DNA of 64,000 bases from Glycomyces niveus (lineage in GTDB: Bacteria > Actinomycetota > Actinomycetes > Mycobacteriales > Micromonosporaceae). Both the position numbers and the translations under genes were made by a program. This document shows, one piece after another, positions 34,108 to 41,353 of this stretch; within the stretch, counting starts at the first letter, position 1, and every line of letters begins with the position of its first letter. The stretch covers positions 62,001 to 126,000 of the forward strand of contig NZ_JAGFNP010000002.1 in assembly GCF_017592475.1 (NCBI RefSeq). The letters are read 5' to 3'. The notes under the pieces are model-generated. The model saw only the letters and a list, made by a program, of their open reading frames with translations. It did no database searches and had not been told where the DNA came from.

Positions 34108-35049
34108 TCATGCGCTGAACGCGGCGCGGTACCAGTCGAGGGTCGCCTGGAGCGCCTCGCGCCACGGCGTGGGCCGCAGCCCGAAAGTGGCCTCGAAATC
34201 GGCCGAGACCATGTTCTGCGGGATCTGGTGCTGGTAGAACATCTCGCGGTATTCGCCGATGAACTGCTCGTCGAAGGGCCCGTACGCGACGAGTTCGGTC
34301 AGGACGTCCACGTCGAGTTCGCGTCCGATGAGCGCTTCCACGTGCCGGTGCACTTCGAGCGTCGACAGCGCGGGGTTGGTCGGGAGGTGCCAGACGCGGC
34401 CGTCGCCCCGCGGGTCGGTGCCGAGGGCGATGAGGCCGCGTGCGACGTCGCCGATGTACGTGTAGCTGTGCGGCAGAGCGAGGTCGCCGAGGCCGAGGAC
34501 CTTCCCGCCGGTGAGGGCGCCGGGGAAGAACGCCCCGCCGAGGGTGGAGCTGAGCACGCCGGGTCCGAAGAAGTCGGCGGCCCGGCCGAGTACCACGCTG
34601 ACTTCGCCGTTGCGGTGCGCCGCAAGGTACTGCCGGTCGAGTTCGGCGCGGAGCCGGCCCTTGCGGCTGGTCGCAGCCCAGGGCGTCTGCTCGGTGATGG
34701 CCTCGCCGTCCGCCTCGCCGTACGGGTAGAGCGTGTCGAGCACGACCAGGCGTGCGCCCTGGTGCGCGGCCGCGATGAGGATCGAGGTCGTGATGCCCGG
34801 CAGGACCTCGGTCTGGAGGTGATACGGCACGTTGACCGCGTGGTAGACGACCGAGGCGCCGTCCGCGGCCGCGATGGCGGCCTCCGGAGTGGACAAGTCC
34901 GCCGTGACCCGCTCGATCCGCTTGTCGGTCAAGGGGATCTCGTTGCGGGAGACGTGGCGGACCGGGAGGTCGCGCTGCGCGAGTTCGGCGGCGATGGCGG
35001 TCCCGGCGGGTCCGGCGCCGAGGACGACGTGCAGGGGAGCGGCGTTCAT
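34108..35049 (-). CDS. NAD(P)-dependent epimerase/dehydratase-like SDR protein
   Basis: 313 residues. The N-terminal motif VVLGAGPAGTAIAAEL binds the dinucleotide, and TLYPYGEADG sits where extended SDRs place the catalytic Tyr, but the usual YxxxK is altered (LYPYGEAD, no lysine four residues later), so classical reductase chemistry is doubtful. Further segments include ADFFGPGVLSSTLGG and YIGDVARGLIALG. It is preceded by the TetR gene on the same strand, and a palindrome lies in the gap between them. Substrate unknown. Confidence 0.85.
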   Translation of the reverse strand: MNAAPLHVVLGAGPAGTAIAAELAQRDLPVRHVSRNEIPLTDKRIERVTADLSTPEAAIAAADGASVVYHAVNVPYHLQTEVLPGITTSILIAAAHQGARLVVLDTLYPYGEADGEAITEQTPWAATSRKGRLRAELDRQYLAAHRNGEVSVVLGRAADFFGPGVLSSTLGGAFFPGALTGGKVLGLGDLALPHSYTYIGDVARGLIALGTDPRGDGRVWHLPTNPALSTLEVHRHVEALIGRELDVDVLTELVAYGPFDEQFIGEYREMFYQHQIPQNMVSADFEATFGLRPTPWREALQATLDWYRAAFSA

Positions 35050-35069
35050 GATGGATCTCCTCAGATTGT

Positions 35070-35087
35070 TGAGTGGCTAGTCACTCA
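35070..35087. promoter_or_regulatory. TetR operator upstream of the SDR gene
   Basis: Inverted repeat TGAGTG-N6-CACTCA, 21 bases before the SDR start. Read on the minus strand, its 16-base core matches the site before the TetR gene (35718-35733) at 12 of 16 positions, consistent with one repressor binding both. Confidence 0.65.
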
Positions 35088-35142
35088 CTAATGGGGCTGA
35101 AAAATTCGCCCGTCAGGACTCGGCCGTCGGGGCGCGGTTCGG

Positions 35143-35715
35143 TCAGGAAGGCCGGCGGGCCGGCATGTGGCGTATGCCCTCGGTGAGCGTCTCGGCCCAC
35201 TCGGCGTCCGAGTCGAACGCGTCGATCGCGGTGAGCAGGTGGCACAGCTGCCCGTAGGCCATGAAGCGCTGCACGGCAGGGCCGTCGGCCCGTGAGCGGG
35301 CGGCGACGTACTCGGTCAGCGCCGCGATGCCCTGGCGCACGGTCCGGGCGATCACCGGGTCCGCCGTGGCGGACTGCGCGTGCACCTGGATCGCGAGCAG
35401 GTCGCGGTCGGCGATGAGCGTGGCGTACGCCGCGCCCATGGCGTCGAGCACCGCATCGGGCGAGCCGTCCTCGCTCGCCTCGGCGCCGCGCTCCAGCGCG
35501 TCCACGATGCGCCGGTAGCACTCCTCGAGCGCCGCTACGAACAGCTGCGTCTTGGAGGAGAACAGCTTCGACACGTACGCGGGGGAGATGCCGGCGTGCT
35601 TGGCCACCTCCGCGATCGTGACGGTGTGGAACCCGCCGCGCGCGAAGCTCGCGATCGCGCTCGACACCACCGCACCACGCCGTTCCTCGGCCGTGGAAAG
35701 CACTCGTTCCTTCAT
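35143..35715 (-). CDS. TetR family transcriptional regulator
   Basis: 190 residues from ATG at 35715. The helix-turn-helix (about residues 12-55) reads ASFARGGFHTVTIAEVAKHA and GISPAYVSKLFSSKTQLFVA; the C-terminal ligand domain is helical and ends near the conserved DAEWAETLTEG. It lies upstream of the SDR gene on the same strand, with related operators in front of both genes, so it probably represses itself and the SDR enzyme. Ligand unknown. Confidence 0.93.
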   Translation of the reverse strand: MKERVLSTAEERRGAVVSSAIASFARGGFHTVTIAEVAKHAGISPAYVSKLFSSKTQLFVAALEECYRRIVDALERGAEASEDGSPDAVLDAMGAAYATLIADRDLLAIQVHAQSATADPVIARTVRQGIAALTEYVAARSRADGPAVQRFMAYGQLCHLLTAIDAFDSDAEWAETLTEGIRHMPARRPS

Positions 35716-35717
35716 GT

Positions 35718-35733
35718 GAATGACTGTACACTC
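35718..35733. promoter_or_regulatory. TetR self-operator
   Basis: GAATGACTGTACACTC lies directly before the TetR start codon and shares GARTGACT-N3-CACTC with the site upstream of the SDR gene. Confidence 0.6.
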
Positions 35734-35850
35734 ACTCTTTTCGCGTCGCGACCCCAGGGGTGCGTGCAAGCGATTGCGGCAGGTATGGTCGGCTCGACTC
35801 GGGGGACATCCCCGGTCGAACCGGTCCGAAACCGAAGGCGGCGTGTGCAC

Positions 35851-37041
35851 ATGGGTGACGAGGTGATCGGCGTCGTCGGGGCCGGGATCGTGGGCCTCGC
35901 GACCGCCCGCGAGCTCACCCGCCGCCGCCCCGGCGTCCGCGTCGTGGTCTTCGACAAGGAGGACCGGGTCGCGGCCCACCAGACCGGTCACAACTCCGGC
36001 GTCGTCCACGCCGGGATCTACTACGCGCCCGGCAGTCTCAAGGCCCGTCTGTGCACCCGCGGCGTCGCCCTCCTCAAGGAGTACTGCACCGCGCACGACC
36101 TGCCCTATGTGGAGTGCGGGAAGCTCGTCGTCGCCGTCCGCGACGAAGAGGTCCCGCGCCTGGACGCCCTCTACGAGCGGGCCGCCGCCAACGGCGTCCC
36201 CGGCCTGCGCCGCGTCGGCCCCGAAGCGCTGCGCGAGATCGAGCCCCACGCCACCGGACTCGGCGCCCTCCACTCCCCGGGCAGCGCCATCACCGACTAC
36301 GCCGCCGTCGCCCGCGCCTTCGCCGCCGAAGTGACCGCCGCCGGAGGCGAAGTGCGCCTTGGCTTCCCGGTCGACCGCATCGCGCCCGACGGCGACCGCG
36401 TCCGCGTCCACTCCGGCGACGAGCACGTCACCGTCGACCGCCTCATCCTCTGCGCCGGACTCCAAGCCGACCGAGTCGCCGCGCTCGCCGGCGACGAGCC
36501 CGGCCCCCGCATCGTCCCCTTCCGCGGCGAGTACCTCCGCGTCGTGAACGACAAGGCCGCGCAGCTGCGCGGCCTCGTCTACCCCGTCCCCGAACCCGGC
36601 TACCCCTTCCTCGGCGTCCACTTCACCCGCCGCACGGACGGCACGGTGGAGATCGGCCCCAACGCCGTCCTCGCCCTCGCCGCCGAGGGCTACCGCTGGC
36701 GCGACCTCAGCCCGTCCCACCTCGCCCGGCTCGCCGCCTGGCCCGGCGCGTGGCGCATGGCCGCCCGCCACTGGCGCATGGGCGCCCACGAGGTCTACGG
36801 CTCGCTTTCCAAGCGCGCCTACATGAAAGCCTCCCAGCGGTACTTCCCGGACATCACCATCGACGACGTCGAACGCGACGGCGCCGGCGTCCGCGCCCAG
36901 GCCCTCGACCGCGACGGCGCCCTCGTCGACGACTTCCGCATCCACCGCCTCGGCCCCGTCACCGCCGTCCGCAACGCCCCCTCCCCGGCCGCCACCTCCT
37001 CGATGGCCATCGCCGAGCACGTTGTGAACGCCCTCGACTAG
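35851..37041 (+). CDS. lhgO: L-2-hydroxyglutarate oxidase-like FAD oxidoreductase
   Basis: 396 residues from ATG at 35851. The FAD-binding motif GVVGAGIVGLATARELTRR starts near residue 7. HQTGHNSGVVHAGIYYAPGSLKARLC, FRGEYLRVV and VYPVPEPGYPFLGVHFT are characteristic of the L-2-hydroxyglutarate oxidase branch of the DAO family. It oxidises L-2-hydroxyglutarate to 2-oxoglutarate at the membrane face, a metabolite-repair role. It is divergent from the TetR gene with 135 bases between; no clear ribosome site was found. Confidence 0.9.
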   Translation: MGDEVIGVVGAGIVGLATARELTRRRPGVRVVVFDKEDRVAAHQTGHNSGVVHAGIYYAPGSLKARLCTRGVALLKEYCTAHDLPYVECGKLVVAVRDEEVPRLDALYERAAANGVPGLRRVGPEALREIEPHATGLGALHSPGSAITDYAAVARAFAAEVTAAGGEVRLGFPVDRIAPDGDRVRVHSGDEHVTVDRLILCAGLQADRVAALAGDEPGPRIVPFRGEYLRVVNDKAAQLRGLVYPVPEPGYPFLGVHFTRRTDGTVEIGPNAVLALAAEGYRWRDLSPSHLARLAAWPGAWRMAARHWRMGAHEVYGSLSKRAYMKASQRYFPDITIDDVERDGAGVRAQALDRDGALVDDFRIHRLGPVTAVRNAPSPAATSSMAIAEHVVNALD

Positions 37042-37135
37042 GCCGTCCCGCCTGCCCGGCTTCGCGCGCCGGTGGTCCCACCCGTCACGCGATACGATCA
37101 TCCGGTCTCGTATTCGCAGCGGCGCAGGAGGATTG

Positions 37136-37537
37136 ATGACCGGAGAAGGCGGGTTCGCACAAGAGCTGGCCGAGGCGCGGGCGGCCCTGGCGAAGGCGAC
37201 CGCCTCGCCCGAGGCCGACCAGGCGGTGCCGGTGACGGCGGAGGCCGCGAAAGGACGCATCAGCGTGACGCTCGGGGCCGACGGCCGCGTCTCGGCGATC
37301 AATGTGGATCCCAAGGCGGTGAAGGAAGGCACGGACTACATCGCCGAGCACGTCCTGGCGGCGCTCAACGACGCCCTCGACCAGCGGGCGACGATGGTGA
37401 CCGCGGACGAGCGCGTCCCCGACCTGGGGTCCATCGGCGAATCACTGGCCGCGGTTCAGGACGCCGGGGTCCGGCAGCTCCAGGCCATGAGCGAGTCGAT
37501 CACCCAGGTCATGGCAAAGCTCAACGGGCACAAGTGA
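37136..37537 (+). CDS. YbaB/EbfC-family protein, type VII secretion-linked
   Basis: 133 residues from ATG at 37136 with AGGAGG upstream. Central GRISVTLGADGRVSAINVDP is the YbaB/EbfC strand and turn, flanked by long helices. In actinomycetes divergent YbaB-like genes are regularly found next to WXG-type secreted proteins; the two copies here (also 37604) fit that context. The role may be nucleoid binding or chaperone-like, unknown. Confidence 0.88.
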   Translation: MTGEGGFAQELAEARAALAKATASPEADQAVPVTAEAAKGRISVTLGADGRVSAINVDPKAVKEGTDYIAEHVLAALNDALDQRATMVTADERVPDLGSIGESLAAVQDAGVRQLQAMSESITQVMAKLNGHK

Positions 37538-37603
37538 TCCCGGCAACGGAGCGGGAAACTTTCAGTTAGCTTTCTTCAGGTATAGTGCGGCGCGGAGGTC
37601 GGC

Positions 37604-38002
37604 ATGTTCGGAGAAGACCAGATCGCGCAGCAGCTCTCGCAGGCCCGCGAGACCATGGCGCAGGGGCCCGCTCTGCCTGGAGGGCAAGCGGAGCCGATCC
37701 TGACCGAGGCGGCCGAGGGGCGCATCAAGGTGACGCTCGGGGCCGACGGCCGGTTCGAGCGGATCAGGATGACCCTCAGCGCCCTCCGGGACGGCCCGGA
37801 AGCCCTCGTCGAGCAGCTCATGCTGGCGATCAACGACGCGCTCGACCAGCGGACCGCGATGTCCGCCCTCACCGGTCCCGTCCCGGACCAGGCGGCGATG
37901 AACGAACAGGTGGCCCGGATGCAGGACGCCTCGCTCCAGCAGTTCAAGGACATGGACGCCGCCATCGGCGACCTCATGGCCAAGCTCCACGGAGGCCGAT
38001 GA
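37604..38002 (+). CDS. YbaB/EbfC-family protein, second copy
   Basis: 132 residues, a paralogue of the preceding gene with the same GRIKVTLGADGRFERIRM core and a matching downstream helix (LMLAINDALDQRTAMSAL). It has its own -10-like TATAGT at 37581 and a GGAGG ribosome site, so it may also be transcribed separately. Its stop overlaps the first possible start of the next gene (ATGA at 37999). Confidence 0.88.
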   Translation: MFGEDQIAQQLSQARETMAQGPALPGGQAEPILTEAAEGRIKVTLGADGRFERIRMTLSALRDGPEALVEQLMLAINDALDQRTAMSALTGPVPDQAAMNEQVARMQDASLQQFKDMDAAIGDLMAKLHGGR

Positions 38003-38004
38003 CC

Positions 38005-38343
38005 ATGGCGGGCTTCGATGTCGACCCGGCGACGATCCGCCAGTCCGCGGACGAGCTCGACGCGGCCAAGGACGACGTGCAGACGCTGCTCGACGAGTTC
38101 ACCGCGGCGGTCGGGCAGTACGCGGACGCCTTCGGCGGCGACATCATCGGCACCGCGGGCGGCATCGCGCACGAAGTGTGCATGGGTGCGGTCACCGACT
38201 GCTTCACCCGCATCGTCGAGGATCTGAGCGGCCTCTCCGAAGCACTGCGCGGCATGGCGGACGACCACCAAGCGGCCGAAGAGGAGATCACCCAGTCCTT
38301 CACCAGGCTCCAAGGCGAACTCGAGTCCCGACCGACCGGCTGA
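38005..38343 (+). CDS. WXG/EspC-like type VII secretion substrate or partner (DUF2580-like)
   Basis: 112 residues from ATG 38005, nine bases after GGAGG; an ATG at 37999 in frame would overlap the previous stop. The pattern FDVDPATIRQSADELDAAKD at the start and a helix-turn-helix hairpin of about 100 residues fit the small ESX-secreted EspC/DUF2580 family. It lies between two YbaB-like genes and the WXG-like toxin leader, a typical order of type VII effector loci. It may pair with the next gene product for export. Confidence 0.82.
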   Translation: MAGFDVDPATIRQSADELDAAKDDVQTLLDEFTAAVGQYADAFGGDIIGTAGGIAHEVCMGAVTDCFTRIVEDLSGLSEALRGMADDHQAAEEEITQSFTRLQGELESRPTG

Positions 38344-38403
38344 CGCCCGCTCCCCACCCGCTGCACCCCCGCAACCAATTCCCCTGCAAGGAGAACGCAT
38401 CCC

Positions 38404-38898
38404 ATGGGTATGCAACTGCCCGGAGAGCTCATCGGCCTGCTGGGCATACTCGGCTACGAGTGGCCCGAGTCCGATGAGGAGTCCATGTTCAACCTGGCCG
38501 GAGAGTGGACCGGCATGGCGGACAAGGTCGCCGAGAGGGTGGAAGGACTCCAGGCCGCGGCACGGACCCTCCTGGAGGGCAACACCGGCGCCCACATCGA
38601 CGCCTTCCAGAAGGAATGGGAAGCCGAGGAGTCGTCCCCCGCCGCCCTGTCCAAGGCCGCGGACCCGGCCAACCAGCTCAACATCGGCCTGACGGTCATG
38701 GCCGGGATCGTCATGGCCCTCAAGATCCAGATCATCGTGCAACTGGCGCTCCTGGCAGCGCAGATCGCATGGGCGCTGGCGACCGCGCCGCTCACGTTCG
38801 GCGCCTCGCTGGCGCAGATCCCCATCTTCAAGCAGATCACCGGACTCATCATCGACCAGCTGATGGGCATGGCCACCAACAGGATCATGAATGGCTAG
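38404..38898 (+). CDS. WXG-like N-terminal domain of a type VII secreted toxin (split gene)
   Basis: 164 residues. The protein has a helical first part with EWTGMADKVAERVEGLQAAA and FQKEWEAEESSP, where EW takes the place of the WXG turn, then a hydrophobic stretch (about 98-140) like the membrane or channel part of CpnT-like leaders. It ends with TAG at 38896, where the ADP-ribosyltransferase starts eight bases earlier in another frame. In related polymorphic toxins the leader and toxic domain are one polypeptide; here they are separate. An alternative start at 38410 is possible. Confidence 0.82.
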   Translation: MGMQLPGELIGLLGILGYEWPESDEESMFNLAGEWTGMADKVAERVEGLQAAARTLLEGNTGAHIDAFQKEWEAEESSPAALSKAADPANQLNIGLTVMAGIVMALKIQIIVQLALLAAQIAWALATAPLTFGASLAQIPIFKQITGLIIDQLMGMATNRIMNG

Positions 38899-39544
38899 GA
38901 GCAGAGGCGGAGACGGCAGCGGCAGCGACGGCGAAGGCTCCGGCACCGGAGCGAGGATCCTCACCAGGGCCCTCGACGACGGCGGATTCTCGCCGCCGAC
39001 GCCCAAGACCCGCGACCGGGGCGGCGACAGCGGCGGTCGAGGCGACCAGGACGGCGCCGACGACCCGATCCGCCGCTACACCGACAACAGCGACGAACTG
39101 AACCGGTACCTGCGGGCGACGGACAAGTCGAGCTACAGCCCGGAGGACAGGGCCCGGCTCGACAAGCAGGCGCAGGAAGTCTCGGACGCGCTGAAAAAGC
39201 GCCCCGTGCCCGATGAACGGGTGACCTGGCGCGGACTGCCCGGAGGACCATGGCTCGACAAGTACAAGACGGGCGACCTGTACTCCGATCCCGCGTTCAT
39301 GAGCACGTCCACGAGCGAGCGGATCGCGAACCAGTTCAAGACCATCGCCACCGGCGGCTTCTCCGGCGAGAAGCGCCCCGGCGCCATCTTCAAGGTCGAT
39401 GGGATCACCGGACGCGACGTCGGCCGCGACTCGAACTTCGGACACCAGAAGGAAGTCCTCTTCGACCGCGGCGCGCTCTTCAAGATCACGGACAGGCGCC
39501 AGGACGGCGACACCACCTACATCGACATGACGCAGCTGGGGTGA
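38891..39544 (+). CDS. ADP-ribosyltransferase toxin domain protein (QxE type)
   Basis: 217 residues. A disordered Gly/Ser/Asp-rich region (about 1-60) is followed by an ADP-ribosyltransferase exoenzyme fold with the R-S-E catalytic layout: Arg114 (VTWRGLPGG), Ser138-Thr139-Ser140 (FMSTSTSERIA) and the final Gln186-x-Glu188 (GHQKEVLF). The Gln-x-Glu turn is that of C3-like enzymes, which modify Asn or Gln side chains, and not the Glu-x-Glu of arginine-specific enzymes. NAD binding and catalysis look intact. It overlaps the WXG-like leader by eight bases. No immunity gene follows: the next gene is convergent and is an oxidoreductase. Confidence 0.86.
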   Translation: MARSRGGDGSGSDGEGSGTGARILTRALDDGGFSPPTPKTRDRGGDSGGRGDQDGADDPIRRYTDNSDELNRYLRATDKSSYSPEDRARLDKQAQEVSDALKKRPVPDERVTWRGLPGGPWLDKYKTGDLYSDPAFMSTSTSERIANQFKTIATGGFSGEKRPGAIFKVDGITGRDVGRDSNFGHQKEVLFDRGALFKITDRRQDGDTTYIDMTQLG

Positions 39545-39584
39545 GGCCGGCCGCGCCCCGGCCCGCACCCGCCACGCCATGAAC

Positions 39585-39637
39585 GGAAGCCTCCGGCCCG
39601 ATCGGTTGCAGCACCACCGATGCGACCGGAGGCTTCC
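39585..39637. terminator. Bidirectional terminator between toxin and oxidoreductase genes
   Basis: Perfect 12-base arms GGAAGCCTCCGG and CCGGAGGCTTCC enclose a smaller ATCGGT/ACCGAT hairpin, giving a branched structure directly at the ends of the convergent genes. Confidence 0.8.
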
Positions 39638-40618
39638 TCAATTCCCGAACCCGGGCTCGACCCGCACCACGAGCTTCCCGAACGTGTGCCGCCGCGCGAA
39701 GTCGGCCACCGCCCGCGCCCCCTCGTCGAGCGTGTACCGGCGACCGATCACGGCCGCCAGTTCGCCGCTTACGGCCGCCTCGGCGACCTCCCGCATCCCG
39801 CCCAGCCGCCCGTCCATGTCGAGCACGAACCGCAGGTCTACATTGTCGCGGCCAAGCCATTCCGGCTGCGTCACAGGGAAGGTGATCGTCACCAGCCGCC
39901 CGCCCGGCCGCAGCGCGGCGGCCGCCTCGACAAGCCCGTCGCCAGGCAGCACCAGATTGAAGACGGCGTCCACGCCGGACGGGTACTCGTCCTCGTAGCC
40001 GATCACCTGCGCCGCACCGAGGTCCCGCAGCCGCTCCGCGTCCTCCGGCCGGCCCGTCGCGGTCACTCTCGCGGACGCCGCCAGCGACGTCAGCAGCGCC
40101 GTGCCCACGCCGCCGGAGGCCCCGATCACGAGCACCGAAGCGCCGGGCCCGATGTCCGCGCTGGCCAGGACGGCGCGCACGGTCAGGCCAACGGTCGGCA
40201 GCGCCGCCGCCTCCTCGACGCCGAGCCCGTCCGGCCGGAGGGCGATGAACGGGGTGTCGGCCTCGAAGACCGCGTACTCGGCCAGCGCGCCGGTGGTGAG
40301 CGAGGGCCGCTCGGCGCCGGCCATCGCGCGGAGCGCGCGCGGCACGGCCTGCCCGAAGACCTCGTCGCCGACCTTGAACCGCTCGACCCCGGCCCCGACT
40401 TCGCTGACGGTGCCGGCGAAGTCGTTGCCGGGAACATGGGGGAACTCGAGCGGGAACTGCTCGCGGAACTCGCCGCTGGGCACCTTCACGTCGGCGGGGT
40501 TGACCGAGGCGGCGGCGATGCGCACCTGGATCTGCCCGGGACCGGGCCTGGGGGCCGGCATCTCGGCGACGGTGTAGTCCTCGGGCGGGCCGTAGTCGAG
40601 CGCGACGACTGCTTTCAT
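39638..40618 (-). CDS. NADP-dependent zinc-free quinone oxidoreductase / alcohol dehydrogenase family
   Basis: 326 residues from ATG at 40618 with GGAGGA upstream; a longer frame is not supported. Segments MKAVVALDYGPPEDYTVAEM, ASVNPADVKVPSGEF, GNDFAGTVSEVGAGV and the NADP-binding IGASGGVGTALLTSL are typical of quinone reductase-like medium-chain dehydrogenases. The catalytic zinc cysteines are missing. It reduces quinones or enones. It faces a TetR gene (40719), and twin operators between them suggest joint control. Confidence 0.93.
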   Translation of the reverse strand: MKAVVALDYGPPEDYTVAEMPAPRPGPGQIQVRIAAASVNPADVKVPSGEFREQFPLEFPHVPGNDFAGTVSEVGAGVERFKVGDEVFGQAVPRALRAMAGAERPSLTTGALAEYAVFEADTPFIALRPDGLGVEEAAALPTVGLTVRAVLASADIGPGASVLVIGASGGVGTALLTSLAASARVTATGRPEDAERLRDLGAAQVIGYEDEYPSGVDAVFNLVLPGDGLVEAAAALRPGGRLVTITFPVTQPEWLGRDNVDLRFVLDMDGRLGGMREVAEAAVSGELAAVIGRRYTLDEGARAVADFARRHTFGKLVVRVEPGFGN

Positions 40619-40643
40619 CTGTCCTCCAAAGCGATCCGATAAA

Positions 40644-40659
40644 CGGACCTTACGGTCCG
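40644..40659. promoter_or_regulatory. TetR operator 1 (CGGACC-N4-GGTCCG)
   Basis: Perfect six-base arms with a four-base spacer, before the oxidoreductase start. A second copy at 40686-40701 has the same left arm and partial right arm. Confidence 0.7.
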
Positions 40660-40685
40660 CTTCGTTCGGGAACGCTAGCACTAAC

Positions 40686-40701
40686 CGGACCGCACGGTCA
40701 A
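40686..40701. promoter_or_regulatory. TetR operator 2
   Basis: CGGACC-N4-GGTCAA, a degenerate copy of the site at 40644-40659 and 18 bases before the TetR start. Confidence 0.6.
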
Positions 40702-40718
40702 CTTGCTAGGCTGGGGGC

Positions 40719-41318
40719 ATGACCGACACCCGCCCGCTCCGCGCCGACGCCGCCCGCAACCGCAGGCTGCTCCTGGCCGCCGCGGCCGACGAGTTCGCCG
40801 CACGCGGGCTCGACGCCTCGGTCGCGGACATCGCCCGCAGGGCAGGGGTCGGCAAAGGCACGGTCTTCCGGCATTTCGCGACCAAGGACGAGCTCATCGC
40901 GGCCATCCTCATCGACCGCATGGCGGCCCTAAGCGATCTCGGCGAAGCGCTCCGCGAGGCCGACGACGCCGGAGCGGCCCTGCGCGAATTCCTCACCGCC
41001 GCCGCCATGCAGCGCCAGGAGCGCGACCTGTCGTTCCTAGCCGCCGCGAGCGAGGCGATGCCCGATGTGGACCGTGCCCGCGGTCGCATGATGACCGCGA
41101 TCGAACGGCTCGTCGAGCGCGCACGCGAGCACGGGGCGGTGCGCGCCGATGTCACCGGAGCCGACGTCTTCCTGCTGATGTGCGCCCCGAACTACATCGC
41201 GGGCTACGTCCCCGACGCCTCGCCCGACCTGTGGCGCCGCTACCTCGCGCTCATCCTCGACGGCCTGCGCCCCGAAGGCGCGAGCCCGCTCCCCGAAGCG
41301 GCCCCGGAACTCGGCTGA
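40719..41318 (+). CDS. TetR family regulator of the quinone oxidoreductase
   Basis: 199 residues. The helix-turn-helix reads LLAAAADEFAARGLDASVAD and RRAGVGKGTVFRHFATKDEL (about 18-60); the C-terminal domain resembles SACE_7040-type regulators, which often sense hydrophobic compounds. It is divergent from the oxidoreductase and shares the two CGGACC operators, so it should repress both genes until an electrophile or quinone-like effector binds. Confidence 0.93.
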   Translation: MTDTRPLRADAARNRRLLLAAAADEFAARGLDASVADIARRAGVGKGTVFRHFATKDELIAAILIDRMAALSDLGEALREADDAGAALREFLTAAAMQRQERDLSFLAAASEAMPDVDRARGRMMTAIERLVERAREHGAVRADVTGADVFLLMCAPNYIAGYVPDASPDLWRRYLALILDGLRPEGASPLPEAAPELG

Positions 41319-41353
41319 CCGAGCGAACTGCGTGCAGGTGCGCTGCCGACCGG

